A stretch of 64,000 nucleotides of DNA from Tribonema minus. Taxonomy: Eukaryota; Sar; Xanthophyceae; Tribonematales; Tribonemataceae. Both the position numbers and the translations under genes were made by a program. This document shows, one piece after another, positions 46,122 to 55,238 of this stretch; position 1 is the stretch's first letter, and every line of letters begins with the position of its first letter. The notes under the pieces are model-generated. The model made no database searches and was not told where the DNA came from. It worked only from the letters and a program-made list of their open reading frames with translations. The stretch covers positions 434,001 through 498,000 of the forward strand of contig JAFCMP010000223.1 in NCBI GenBank assembly GCA_017506865.1, read 5' to 3'.

Positions 46122-46135
46122 CCTTTTAATGTTGT
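46122..46135 (+). promoter_or_regulatory. TTTTAATGTTGTC promoter-like element
   Basis: 14-27 nt before ATG 46149. Confidence 0.5.
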
Positions 46136-46148
46136 CTGCCTGTAAACC

Positions 46149-47702
46149 ATGTGCGGCATTGCTTGCTGGTTCGGTGATCGCTCCGAGGCTATCGCAAACG
46201 CTTCTGAGCTTTTGAGGCCTCGAGGGCCAGATGGGAGTCAAATGCTCATCTTTGCTGAAGGCACGATGACATTTCATCGACTAGCAATCATTAACCTCGA
46301 CGTGTCGGGCATGCAGCCGTTTGAGTACGAGGGCGCTCACTTCGTCGCGACAGGCGAAGTGTACAATTACCAGCAGCTGGGTCATTTTGGTGAACTGCGA
46401 TCCGACGTCGATGTTATTCTGCGGTTGATCGCCGCCGACGACAGCGAAGGCGGCGTCAGGAACACGTGTCGCAGTCTCGATGGAGACTTCGCCTTCGTTT
46501 ACTCAAAGAATCAACGAGTGATCGCGGCGAGGGACCCTGTCGGCGTGCGACCTCTGTTTTACGGCGAGGTCGACGGAGATGTGGTGGCCTTTGCATCTGA
46601 GGCTAAGGCGCTGCACGCCACAGGTGCTCTTGACAGGATCAGCGTGTTTCCGCCCGGTTACTTCTTCATCGACGGCGAATTCATTCGCTACACCGACATC
46701 TACGACTCCCCTGTGAGCGAAGAGCACTCCCCTGTGAGCGAAGAGCAGGTCAGGGATCTTGTGTTGAATGCAGTGAAGAAGCGCGTGGAGCACTCGGATC
46801 GGCCGGTCGCATTCCTCTGCAGTGGAGGGCTGGACTCGTCTGTCGTCCTCTGCGCGGCCGCAGACATGTTTCCCGAACGAGATCTGCATGCGTTCTCTGT
46901 CGAGTTCGAACACTCTGCGAGTCAAGACGCGGTGTTCGCCCACGAGCTGCTGAAGACTCTTCCACGAGTCCAGCACACTCACATCGTCCTCACGGAAGAG
47001 CAAGCGCAGCGTGACATGCCGGAAGTTGTGCGCGTGTGCGAGACGCACGATCCGGCCACGCTGCATGCTGCCCTGCCCATGTTTCACCTCGCGCGTCACA
47101 TCGCAGAGAGCACCGATTACAAAGTGATTCTCTCCGGTGAAGGTGCTGATGAGGTTTTCCTTGGATACTCTTACTGTGACCAAGCGCCGAGCTCGCAGGA
47201 GGCGGAGGCGGAGTCGCGTCGACTCGTTGAGAACCTGCACAGTTTCGACCTGCTGCGTGCGGATCGCTGCTTCGCCGCGCACGGGCTCGAAGTTCGCGTC
47301 CCGTTTCTCGATAGGGACCTACTGCGCCATGCCATGTCGCTGTCCGGTGCGCAGAGGGGTGCAAGGAATGGCCTGGAGAAAGCCCTGCTGCGGGACTCCT
47401 TTTCCTACATGCAGCCATTGCAGAAGACTGGAATCATCAACCGCGGGAAAATGAGGTTGACGGACGGTGTCGGCTTTCGCATGGTTGAGAGCCTTGTGAA
47501 CGGCGTGAACGAAAGGGGTACGAGTGCGGAAGACAAAGTGAAGATCGAGAGCGGTGTCCTGTGGGGCTACTTCATCGACTACTACGGGCTGGAGGCGACG
47601 AGATGGATCATTCCGCGCGAAATGCCAGCTTGGGGAAAGGAGTTCACGGGCAAGTTGCCTGAGGCAAAGTGCGAGAGCGATGGGGCCGCCATTTGGTGGT
47701 GA
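46149..47702 (+). CDS. asnB: asparagine synthetase (glutamine-hydrolysing)
   Basis: 517 residues. Class II glutamine amidotransferase with nucleophile Cys2 ('MCGIACWFGD') and 'RPRGPD' and 'GEVYNYQQL' blocks; synthetase domain with PP-loop 'FLCSGGLDSSVVL' (~222-235) and 'ILSGEGADEVFLGY'. Makes asparagine from aspartate, glutamine and ATP in the cytoplasm. A perfect tandem duplication of 21 bp gives 'SPVSEEHSPVSEEQ' in the linker between the two domains. All catalytic blocks are present, so it should work. Some other large viruses carry this gene. Confidence 0.9.
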   Translation: MCGIACWFGDRSEAIANASELLRPRGPDGSQMLIFAEGTMTFHRLAIINLDVSGMQPFEYEGAHFVATGEVYNYQQLGHFGELRSDVDVILRLIAADDSEGGVRNTCRSLDGDFAFVYSKNQRVIAARDPVGVRPLFYGEVDGDVVAFASEAKALHATGALDRISVFPPGYFFIDGEFIRYTDIYDSPVSEEHSPVSEEQVRDLVLNAVKKRVEHSDRPVAFLCSGGLDSSVVLCAAADMFPERDLHAFSVEFEHSASQDAVFAHELLKTLPRVQHTHIVLTEEQAQRDMPEVVRVCETHDPATLHAALPMFHLARHIAESTDYKVILSGEGADEVFLGYSYCDQAPSSQEAEAESRRLVENLHSFDLLRADRCFAAHGLEVRVPFLDRDLLRHAMSLSGAQRGARNGLEKALLRDSFSYMQPLQKTGIINRGKMRLTDGVGFRMVESLVNGVNERGTSAEDKVKIESGVLWGYFIDYYGLEATRWIIPREMPAWGKEFTGKLPEAKCESDGAAIWW

Positions 47703-47762
47703 GAAAGTGCACGTCGAAACGCTGTTTCCTTATAAATAAAACATTTGGGAGTGACCAGCAAA

Positions 47763-48101
47763 ATGGCAAACACGCGCAGAAAAGCTGCAATTGCGGTTCT
47801 CGTTGTCTTCCTCGTGGTAGCAATACCAGGTGTGACGTGGGCGGCTGTCAGTGAGGGCGCCAGCGGGGCTCCGATCGTCGTGACCACAAACTCTGTCAAA
47901 AGTAGCGCGGTAGTGAAGACATCATCCAGGGGCAATCTGTATGTCAAGCTCACTAAGGGTGGCACTTTGATTTCCACATCTCAGACGTTCCCGCCAATAG
48001 TCTCGTGGACATTCTCCAACCTCAGCAGGGGCGCATACGTTGCTTCTGCGTTCGATCGCATATCAAACGCTCTGATCGGCTCTGTGACTTTCAACATGTG
48101 A
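47763..48101 (+). CDS. small signal-anchored beta protein
   Basis: 112 residues from ATG 47763. Signal peptide or anchor at ~7-27 (AAIAVLVVFLVVAIPGVTWA, with an Ala-type cleavage site). The mature part is a compact beta domain ('NLYVKLTKGGTLISTSQTFP ... GSVTFNM'). Layout resembles the protein at 21514-21888. Probably secreted or membrane-bound on the virion. Confidence 0.6.
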   Translation: MANTRRKAAIAVLVVFLVVAIPGVTWAAVSEGASGAPIVVTTNSVKSSAVVKTSSRGNLYVKLTKGGTLISTSQTFPPIVSWTFSNLSRGAYVASAFDRISNALIGSVTFNM

Positions 48102-48223
48102 AACATCAATGAACCATTGAACACACATTATAACGCTGCAAATTTAATGTTTCTCGCGCAATACACAACAAACAAGGCCAGAATACAAAGGTCAAATAGA
48201 ACATGCGTTTATGTGTGTCGTAT

Positions 48224-48991
48224 TTAGACGTCCTCAGCATCGTCAAAGTCTTTCATTACTGCGCGCTTCGCGGCAGGTACATCCTCATGCGCCTCTTCGG
48301 AAGCACGCTTGAGGGTGGCAGCTGTGGCGGCCGCCTTGAGCTCCTCGTCATCGTCGACCTCGAAAGCAAACCTCTCGATGTTGATGTTGGGGATCGCAAG
48401 AATCTGCGTGGCGTCGACGCGGATGCTCACCTGCTTGTTCGCGCGGCCGAGATGAATGTACGGAATGTGCGCAATAACGGATGCGCGGGTGTCCTTGTGC
48501 AGCGTCTCCTCGGGATCCAGAGGATTGCCAGCGGCATCGAAGACTCGAACAGTCATCCGCTGAGCGCCAGTCGCGTCGGGCTCGAAGGCGATTTTGCTAA
48601 TGAATGTGGGCGCAAAGTTCGAGTCCACAGCATCCTTCACGAGCGGCTTCAAATAGTCCGCGACCTGCCCCTCACTCAGCGGCTTTGTGTACCACTCCAG
48701 AGAGTTCTCCTGCACCAGCTTTGCGAGGTGCGCGTGCAGGTCCTGGAGCCACTTTGCAAATGCCTTGACGCGCAGGTCATCCGAGGCAAAAGAGAGTGCC
48801 ACACCGCAGGAGAAGCCAGTAGGTTGCGGCCTGACCATGGAATTCCACGCAATCGCCATAGGAGGGCTCTGGAAGATCAGCTTGCTTCCGTCAGGGTTGC
48901 ACAGCTTCACCAGTGTGCCTTTGTTCTCCTTCAGTACTACCACCTTGTCAACACGCACTGCGCAGGGATCTATCTGGCTGAATTTCGGCAT
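48224..48991 (-). CDS. DUF5871-like protein, possible ssDNA-binding
   Basis: 255 residues from ATG 48991. The block 'LIFQSPPMAIAWNSMVRPQP', 'GVALSFASDDLRVKAFAKWL', then 'ENSLEWYTKPLSEGQVADYLK' follows the conserved layout of a protein common to large viruses (QTP.m..pfG, LSF, s..Wf.k.ls...v...y.p). I match it to DUF5871 by pattern; a single-stranded DNA-binding role has been considered for this type. The C-terminal ~45 residues are acidic and then basic, with an NLS-like PAAKRAV. Confidence 0.55.
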   Translation of the reverse strand: MPKFSQIDPCAVRVDKVVVLKENKGTLVKLCNPDGSKLIFQSPPMAIAWNSMVRPQPTGFSCGVALSFASDDLRVKAFAKWLQDLHAHLAKLVQENSLEWYTKPLSEGQVADYLKPLVKDAVDSNFAPTFISKIAFEPDATGAQRMTVRVFDAAGNPLDPEETLHKDTRASVIAHIPYIHLGRANKQVSIRVDATQILAIPNINIERFAFEVDDDEELKAAATAATLKRASEEAHEDVPAAKRAVMKDFDDAEDV

Positions 48992-49054
48992 CTTGCGCGC
49001 TGTAGAAGAGGTTGTGAATGGAAGTGAGCTGCTGCAAAAAAATGGAATGCAGGA

Positions 49055-49092
49055 TTCCCAATTCAAATGTCCCAGTTGACGTTCCCAGATTG
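49055..49092 (+). promoter_or_regulatory. three-unit TCCCAnTTGA tandem element
   Basis: TCCCAATTCAAATG, TCCCAGTTGACGT, TCCCAGATTGG in series, between divergent starts 48991 and 49129. Confidence 0.55.
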
Positions 49093-49128
49093 GATGTTTA
49101 CCAGTTCAACTGCTTCACTCTCAAGCAG

Positions 49129-49662
49129 ATGGCTGAGGAGGCTCTTCGCAGCGCGATTGTGTTCGGAGTGCGTGCTGCGGGGTTCAACAGAGACGCTGAT
49201 ACACTCTTGGTGTGTCAGCTTTCTTATGAGCGTGGCGCGGAGAAGTGCCGCTATGAAGTGATGATCAGCATGACAGAGAACAACACCATCAGGCTCCGTG
49301 GCGAATGGTTCATCGAATCTGGCATCATCCCCTTTGAAGTACTAGGTGGGTGCGTAGCGCTTCACACGCTGCATCTGACCTGTCGGTCGCCAGCTTCTGA
49401 CTCTCCTTTCTTGCTTACAGGTCACTTCGACGAAGACAGCCCGGAGTGCTTCCCCAGAGTCGTGCAGTGGCACGGGAGCCTTTGTTTTTTCGACCACGCC
49501 TTCGACACGCTCCTGAACGGGTCAGCGGGATGGCAGCTGCAGGCAATTGCGTACAGCACATCTGAGGAATCAGATCTCTTCACAAACAAGTGGGTCGCGA
49601 ACCCGAACACGAAGAGAAAGCGGGAGATCGATGAAAACGAAGCTACTGACACCGATGAATAA
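49129..49662 (+). CDS. unknown protein, spliced (exons 49129-49345, 49421-49662)
   Basis: An intron at 49346-49420 has a GTGGGT donor, a pyrimidine-rich tract and a TTACAG acceptor. It is 75 bp long without an in-frame stop, so retention would insert 25 residues. The spliced protein has ~152 residues: 'EALRSAIVFGVRAAGFN', 'CRYEVMISMTENNTIRL', then 'VVQWHGSLCFFDHAFDTL' and an acidic end (IDENEATDTDE) after basic KRKREID. No family recognised. Start uncertain: the frame is open from 49018, through the TCCCA elements. Confidence 0.55.
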   Translation: MAEEALRSAIVFGVRAAGFNRDADTLLVCQLSYERGAEKCRYEVMISMTENNTIRLRGEWFIESGIIPFEVLGGCVALHTLHLTCRSPASDSPFLLTGHFDEDSPECFPRVVQWHGSLCFFDHAFDTLLNGSAGWQLQAIAYSTSEESDLFTNKWVANPNTKRKREIDENEATDTDE

Positions 49663-49710
49663 ATTCACAAGATCTATATTCATGACGAGCTGCCTCATGT
49701 CGTTGTGCGT

Positions 49711-51075
49711 TCACTGCTTGAAACTTTCCACCAGAAGCCACTCCAGCACACGTGGAATGGTGATGAGCTTGGCGTTCAGTCGACTGCCGTAGACACCGTT
49801 GCCCACAGCCGTCTTGAGCACGGGCGATCGCACCGTCACCCCTGTCGCATCGCGGTCCCAGCACACTGGCGTTGCCAGCCACACTATAGAGCACAGCGGT
49901 ATATGAGGAACCTCGATATCGTCGCCAAACTTCATCTGTCGTCCGTTCGTCTCGTATCTCAGCCTCTCTTCATCTGTGAGCAGCTCCAAAGCCTCGGTGA
50001 AAGTCGCCTCGTTTAAGACTTTAGCCGTCGCATTCGTGCCCTCGTGTTTAAGCTTCACCAGTGCAAAAGGTTGGTGCGCCCCGCGACAGAGCAAGTTACC
50101 GATGAGTCCAAAATTCTGAGAGGGCGTGTAGAGATGCACCACGTAGTCGTCCGGGTGGCTGCAGACGAAGGCTGGGAAGAAGAAGTACTTGTCGATCGCG
50201 TGGTCGAGCCATGGCATCGCGATGGCGAGCATGGAGGTCATCATGTGTGCGCTGGCGACGTGGTGTTCTGCTCGCCGTTTGTTCACCGCAATACTCGATG
50301 TCTCGCCAGCCCTGTCCTTCGGGTGGTCGAGCCGTGACTGATGTCGTTCGCACCAATCGCGCATCCCTATCGTTCCCGCCTCGTGAACCAGATGCGAGAA
50401 CCTCGACGCCGTTCTGCTGATGTGCGCCGCGACGACGTGTCCCGTGTCCCCGAAGTGAGCGAAGGCCCCGAAATCTGCGATGACCTCAGCGAGGTTCTCA
50501 GCCTCGTCTTCGCTGTCCACGCCGTAAAAGTGATCTGCATGAGGCATTGTGATCAGGCTCTTCGCCGGCGTCTGATGATATGTTGGATATGTCTGGGTGA
50601 GAGCGCGGATGCAGGGATGCTGCACGTCGTCTTCGCAAAGGATGGTCAGAAGGGGATAGTCAATGCTGTTGTCACGCTCGTAAGCCCCTCCCGCCCACTG
50701 CACCAGCGGAATCTTCAGATTGCGTGCGATCGCGGCGCTCTGGTAGGCGCCCTGAGAATGACCGACCAGCAGGACGTGCTTCTTGCCGCAGGCGATCTCT
50801 TCCACACGTGATGCAGCCTCGAGGTGGTACAGAAGGGGGCAGGTAAACCGAACGATGTCCACGGAAGCAGAGATGTTGCACGACGCGAACGCTGACGTGA
50901 TGCACTCGGCAGCGGGCAGGTAGCGCTCGGGGCGCACTCCGAACCCTGGGAGTAAGACGACGCTGACTTCCCTGCTGGCTACGTTTCGCGCGGGTACTGA
51001 CAGGTGATGAGGTCCGAACGCGCTCGCTCTCAGCGCTACCCCTACTGCGATCAAAACTGATAGCGGAAGCCTCAT
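49711..51075 (-). CDS. secreted alpha/beta hydrolase, lipase-like
   Basis: 454 residues. Signal peptide ~1-19 (MRLPLSVLIAVGVALRASAF). Hydrolase fold with 'VVLLPGFGV' (oxyanion region) and nucleophile in 'VLLVGHSQGAYQSAA' (~residues 105-118); 'HADHFYGV' may supply the His. The second half (~270-454) is an extra domain of unknown type ('WLDHAIDKYFFFPAFVCSHP'). It probably acts on lipid esters in the secretory route or outside. Next to another signal-bearing hydrolase gene in the same orientation. Start backed by TTATTATGTTGCC. Confidence 0.7.
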   Translation of the reverse strand: MRLPLSVLIAVGVALRASAFGPHHLSVPARNVASREVSVVLLPGFGVRPERYLPAAECITSAFASCNISASVDIVRFTCPLLYHLEAASRVEEIACGKKHVLLVGHSQGAYQSAAIARNLKIPLVQWAGGAYERDNSIDYPLLTILCEDDVQHPCIRALTQTYPTYHQTPAKSLITMPHADHFYGVDSEDEAENLAEVIADFGAFAHFGDTGHVVAAHISRTASRFSHLVHEAGTIGMRDWCERHQSRLDHPKDRAGETSSIAVNKRRAEHHVASAHMMTSMLAIAMPWLDHAIDKYFFFPAFVCSHPDDYVVHLYTPSQNFGLIGNLLCRGAHQPFALVKLKHEGTNATAKVLNEATFTEALELLTDEERLRYETNGRQMKFGDDIEVPHIPLCSIVWLATPVCWDRDATGVTVRSPVLKTAVGNGVYGSRLNAKLITIPRVLEWLLVESFKQ

Positions 51076-51086
51076 GTTTGGCAGAC

Positions 51087-51099
51087 GGCAACATAATAA
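51087..51099 (-). promoter_or_regulatory. TTATTATGTTGC promoter-like element
   Basis: 12-24 nt before ATG 51075. Confidence 0.45.
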
Positions 51100-51125
51100 T
51101 CAGTGTCGTTACTGACGCGTGTAAC

Positions 51126-52034
51126 TCAAAAGTCGCAATGTTGTACCGACTCGAACTCCTCTCGAATCACCTCGTTGATGTCGAAAGCGTCCGCAGTGAT
51201 CAGATGATTGCTTTTCACGACAAGCACCCGGCTGTTCGGTATCATCTTGTGCAGGGCTTCAGCCTCCTCTGTTGACGGAAACATCTCATCATCTTCCCCC
51301 GCCACGATCACCACTTTCCCGTCTAGCCTACGCAAGCGCTTCCGCGTCACCCTCTCACACCCGGCCTTGATCCACGTGTCCGCCCTGTGCACCAGCGTTT
51401 CCTTCTTGAGCAGCAGCAAGTTCAGTAGCATAAGGGTGAGGACGTGCAGGTCATCGACATTGATTTTTGTGGAAGGTCCATGCTGCACCATCATGTATAT
51501 GATGGCACACCTGAATGCCATCTCATCCAACTCACGCAAAGAGTCGATGGCCTGCGGCATCTTCGAGATTGGATACGCTGTTGCCGAGTTCAAAAGGATG
51601 ATGAGCCGCACGTGTTTCTCGAAGGCGACGTCGAGCGCCAGAAGCGCCCCGAAGCTCTCGCCGACGAGCACGACGCCGCGTTTGTTGCCGATGTACGAAG
51701 CGAGGGCCTCGCGCAAGTCCTCAAATCTGGTGTTCTCCCGGTGTCCGCAGCACATGAATGCGAGGTTCAACGGATCACGGAGAGAGGGGGCGTACTGCGC
51801 AGTGCTCAGAGCCGAGAACTCGACTCCCGGGATGAAAATGCATGTGGGCTTGTGGACGCTGTGAGGCCTGGACGCTGGGGCTGCAAAGGTCACGTCTGCG
51901 CTGGGGTAGTACGTTTGATTGTGAAAATCAGGTAAGTCGACGATCGTTCGACGCACGATGGCCAGCGGTGGCTGTTTTAGCTGCACGAACCCCGCCGCTC
52001 CCTGCAGCGCCGCGATCACGGCGAGGAACTTCAT
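51126..52034 (-). CDS. secreted alpha/beta hydrolase, phytyl ester synthase/esterase-like
   Basis: 302 residues from ATG 52034 with signal peptide 'MKFLAVIAALQGAAGF'. Nucleophile in 'VVLVGESFGALLALDVA' (~115-130), followed by 'LIILLNSATAYPISKMPQ'. The acid is probably in 'VVIVAGEDDEMFPS' and the His in 'VVKSNHLI'. This layout is that of plant plastid phytyl ester synthase/DGAT-type esterases (GESFGA, NSAT). It may release or move fatty acids from chloroplast or membrane lipids. The frame extends to 52091, but the signal peptide fixes the start. Tandem with the hydrolase at 49711. Confidence 0.65.
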   Translation of the reverse strand: MKFLAVIAALQGAAGFVQLKQPPLAIVRRTIVDLPDFHNQTYYPSADVTFAAPASRPHSVHKPTCIFIPGVEFSALSTAQYAPSLRDPLNLAFMCCGHRENTRFEDLREALASYIGNKRGVVLVGESFGALLALDVAFEKHVRLIILLNSATAYPISKMPQAIDSLRELDEMAFRCAIIYMMVQHGPSTKINVDDLHVLTLMLLNLLLLKKETLVHRADTWIKAGCERVTRKRLRRLDGKVVIVAGEDDEMFPSTEEAEALHKMIPNSRVLVVKSNHLITADAFDINEVIREEFESVQHCDF

Positions 52035-52139
52035 GACTGATGAACAGGAGTCAACAAAATGTCGGACAGTGGGCGTATAAGCGCCATCCACGCGTTACCT
52101 CGATCCCTATTTTTTTCACATTCTCTCTGCAAACGTATC

Positions 52140-52682
52140 ATGGGTGCCATCGTTAGCTTCTTCGACAGCCAAGAAGTGCTGCAGATGCGCGCAGATATCG
52201 ATGCCAGGTTTGACGCGCTGGACACCAGGATAACAGAGGCTGCGGAGGCAATGAAAGCGAGAGCAGAGGAAGCGAGGGAGGCTTCGTGCGCACGCATCGC
52301 CGGGCAGCAGCAGGCAGCTAAGATCGCGCTGGCGAAATCAGAGTCATCTTCGTACGACCTGGTGAAGCAAATCATTTCCGACGTTTCCCGCAAGAACGAC
52401 GAGAAAATGGCGCAAATGGCTGCTCAAGTGCGGTCCTTGTGCGAGCGGGTGGCGGCGACCGAGATGGATCTAACGGAGATGTGCGCCAAGTTGAAGGAGG
52501 CGGAGACGAAGAGCGTACAGGCGCTCGCGTACGCTCAGGAGGCGAAGTCGATATGCGAGAAGCGCGAGCAGGAAAAGGCGGGAGACGTGGATCTCAACGA
52601 GAGCATCAGGAGAGGCCTTCTCAAGCGCCAGCGCCAGTTCTCATTCAGGCCGAGGACGAACGCGCTTCATCCCATGAAATGA
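52140..52682 (+). CDS. coiled-coil protein with myristoylation-type N-terminus
   Basis: 180 residues from ATG 52140. 'MGAIVSFF' has Gly2 and Ser6, a fit to N-myristoylation. Residues ~15-155 are a long charged coiled coil ('ALDTRITEAAEAMKARAEEA'), then a basic tail. An upstream ATG (52059) would bury the glycine, so I prefer 52140. Likely a membrane-attached scaffold. Confidence 0.6.
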   Translation: MGAIVSFFDSQEVLQMRADIDARFDALDTRITEAAEAMKARAEEAREASCARIAGQQQAAKIALAKSESSSYDLVKQIISDVSRKNDEKMAQMAAQVRSLCERVAATEMDLTEMCAKLKEAETKSVQALAYAQEAKSICEKREQEKAGDVDLNESIRRGLLKRQRQFSFRPRTNALHPMK

Positions 52683-52825
52683 AAAGATGAAAATAGGTAG
52701 GGCGTACCTCGCGAGAGAACTGGAAGCGCTCCCAATTCTACGGAATGCGCATCGCGATTTCTGGACGACCGATTTAATGTTGTCATAATACTACACAAGG
52801 ACATCGCCTCATCACAGATCTGCAT

Positions 52826-53908
52826 ATGATGGTGAAGCGTAAGCTTGCAGAAGTGACTGCTGCAGACACAACGGCTTCGGGCTGCAAGGTCCTTCTAGGG
52901 TTTCCCGGCTACGCTGCGACCCGTGATGGCCACATCCTCAACTGCCGAACTGGCAAGCAGAAGAAGGAGAGGGGGTTACAGGGCTATGCTGTTGTATCAC
53001 TGATGCTGCAAGGGAAATCTCATCCCAAGCTGGTGCACACACTGGTGTGGAGTGCCTTTGCGGGTTACTGCGTCCCTGCTGGAAAGAGCATCGACCACAT
53101 CAACAGAGTGAGAAGTGACAACAGGCTCGAGAATCTGCGACTGGCATCTGGCGCGCAACAGGCCGCCAACTCTGAGACCCGTCTTGGCCGTGCAAGGCCA
53201 ATCATGCACCGCGCCATTGTTGTTTCCGGAGAAGGAGGCGAGTCGATGCATTCAAGACTGGACTCGGCGCTGCTGAGCTCTCTAGCCCCCCACGTCAACC
53301 CGTTGACCGTACAACGCAATGTCTACACTGCGCTGAAGACCGGGTGCTCTGCATATGGCCGCACATTTGCTTACGCAACGAGTGGCTTGCTTGAGGGGTC
53401 ATCACATGTTTGGAAAGCGATCCCGCCTGGCAGAATTGGAGGCGCGACGGGATACTATGCGTCCGACACAGGTCTTGTCAAATTGCCCAACGGGCGTGTG
53501 ACTCAAGGGACCCTGGGGCAGTACAAGGAGTATCGTGTCATCAGCATTCAGCGCCACGAGTACCGGGTCCACAGGTTGGTGGCCGATGCTCACCTGCCAG
53601 ACGACCCGGCCAGGCTGGTTGTAAATCACATCGATGGCGACAAGCTCAACAATGCGGCCTCCAACCTTGAGCGCGCCACGCATTCAGAGAACACAAGACA
53701 TGCGATGCGCACTGGACTGATGATGCGGCCGTGCGGCGTGTTGGTCAAGCGCACATCTTCATGTGGTAAGTTTACACAAAACTTCGATAGCGTTGGTGCA
53801 GCGGCACGCAGCGTCGGTCATGAGGCCGGTAGAAGCAACATCACTGCATGCTGTCAAGGGAGGCAGAAGACAGCTTATGGGTACACGTGGACCTATGCCG
53901 ACAAGTGA
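52826..53908 (+). CDS. double NUMOD4-HNH endonuclease
   Basis: 360 residues. Two HNH modules in tandem: NUMOD4-like 'GFPGYAATRDGHILNCRTG' with HNH 'IDHINRVRSDNRLENLRLAS' (~90-115), and a second 'GYYASDTGLVKLPNGRV' with 'VNHIDGDKLNNAASNLE' (~265-285). A NUMOD1-like 'DSVGAAARSVG ... GYTW' ends the protein. This is the layout of mobile homing-type nucleases, here duplicated internally. It is probably a selfish gene that nicks or cuts DNA. A TTAATGTTGTC element lies ~50 nt upstream. Confidence 0.75.
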   Translation: MMVKRKLAEVTAADTTASGCKVLLGFPGYAATRDGHILNCRTGKQKKERGLQGYAVVSLMLQGKSHPKLVHTLVWSAFAGYCVPAGKSIDHINRVRSDNRLENLRLASGAQQAANSETRLGRARPIMHRAIVVSGEGGESMHSRLDSALLSSLAPHVNPLTVQRNVYTALKTGCSAYGRTFAYATSGLLEGSSHVWKAIPPGRIGGATGYYASDTGLVKLPNGRVTQGTLGQYKEYRVISIQRHEYRVHRLVADAHLPDDPARLVVNHIDGDKLNNAASNLERATHSENTRHAMRTGLMMRPCGVLVKRTSSCGKFTQNFDSVGAAARSVGHEAGRSNITACCQGRQKTAYGYTWTYADK

Positions 53909-54009
53909 ACAGGCAATGACGACCGCCTCAATAATAAATACCTTCATCATCCTGTGCCTTCATCAACTCATGGTTTGCGCATGCTGTGTGCGTACATTCT
54001 TTATATTTT

Positions 54010-55125
54010 TCACTGGAAGCCAGTTGTCATCCAGAAGTCACATGCAAGGTCTGGATTCGTCAGGTAGTCGTACGAAAGTTTGAAAAATCCTCCCTGACCC
54101 CACGCCGAACTCCAACTGTTGCAAAGTGTAAACGTACGAGTAGCGTCTTCAAAAGCAACCAGATATACCGCGTGTCCTCCCAGACACTGCTCTCCCTCTG
54201 CAGGCATCGGCACGACACCCGTCCGCGCCACCTCCTCCGTCTCAAATGAATCATAAACTTGGATTCCCACTACGACCGGGTACCCGGAGGCCAGTGCGCC
54301 CTTCAGCGCACTCAGTGACTGCTGGACCGCCCGGTACGTGAAGGTCGTGTGCAGGCGCGCGTTCGCCACCGCCAGCGCGGGCGGCTGCTCTGCGATCTTC
54401 GTGTCGTCGTATTCCATGTAACGCTCGTTGCACACGTGATAGGTGGCTATCGCCTTCGCCACGTCCCGCAGCGCGCACCCGCTGTCTTCAGAGGGGGAGA
54501 CGCCCTCCACGTACACTCTCGTCACGTAGTACAGAAATAAGCGACTGGGAGGAAAGTCTTGCAGCTTTTCCTTGCGAAGGAGGAACCGCAGCGCGCTGGC
54601 CGTCGCGTGCGCACTACAAGTCCCGGCCGACCCTTGATCCATCACGGGCGGCACGTATCCTGTCGTCCTCAGGTCCACCGCGGCGGGCAGGGACTTCCGG
54701 CTCGCAGCGACGAACTGGTAGTCGCGGTCATCCGGCTTCTGTTTGACCAGGCCGTAGCGCCTGCCTCCCGTGGATACCGGTAGTTTCCCGCCTTTCTGCA
54801 GCTCTGCCGCCCGCGACTCCACAAACTTTTCGAGTCTCGCGGCGTTCGTCTCCAGCAGCTTATCAACAATCGGGCCACATGTCTGGATCATGAAGCCCAC
54901 AACCTCTCGCTCGGGGTGGGGCAGCGAGTTTGCCAAAGACTTCAGGCAGTCGATGGCCACCGCCTTGTCGGACTTCGCCTCGTGTGTGGGATCTGCATCG
55001 CCCGCTGCGACTGCACTCACGATCTCGCACAGCAGCTTGCTGAAGGTTGACGGCGTCAGCACTCCATGTGAGAGCGTTGCCAGCACTCCTGATAGGTTAT
55101 TAACGTGTGTCGCTTTGACCACCAT
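54010..55125 (-). CDS. papain-like cysteine protease with N-terminal helical region
   Basis: 371 residues from ATG 55125. Residues 1-115 are helical and unique to this copy. The protease follows: Cys170 in 'VMDQGSAGTCSAHATA', 'LYYVTRVYVEGVSPSEDSGC', His in 'CLGGHAVYLVAFED' and Asn in 'LCNSWSSAWGQGGFFKL'. Paralogue of 25617-26384, sharing 'YYVTRVY', 'TGVVPMP' and 'LGGHA'. The N-terminal part could be an inhibitory or targeting segment. Start set by AAAATAATGTTGTACC. Confidence 0.75.
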   Translation of the reverse strand: MVVKATHVNNLSGVLATLSHGVLTPSTFSKLLCEIVSAVAAGDADPTHEAKSDKAVAIDCLKSLANSLPHPEREVVGFMIQTCGPIVDKLLETNAARLEKFVESRAAELQKGGKLPVSTGGRRYGLVKQKPDDRDYQFVAASRKSLPAAVDLRTTGYVPPVMDQGSAGTCSAHATASALRFLLRKEKLQDFPPSRLFLYYVTRVYVEGVSPSEDSGCALRDVAKAIATYHVCNERYMEYDDTKIAEQPPALAVANARLHTTFTYRAVQQSLSALKGALASGYPVVVGIQVYDSFETEEVARTGVVPMPAEGEQCLGGHAVYLVAFEDATRTFTLCNSWSSAWGQGGFFKLSYDYLTNPDLACDFWMTTGFQ

Positions 55126-55146
55126 TCCCAGTTTCCAAGCATGGTA

Positions 55147-55160
55147 CAACATTATTTTGT
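55147..55160 (-). promoter_or_regulatory. AAAATAATGTTG promoter-like element
   Basis: 22-35 nt before ATG 55125 on the minus strand. Confidence 0.5.
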
Positions 55161-55238
55161 ACTTTTGTTTTCCCATTTGCGCATTCTTTTGGCGCACGCA
55201 GCTCCGCTCAATGTCCAGGACATTCACTCCTCGCCCAG

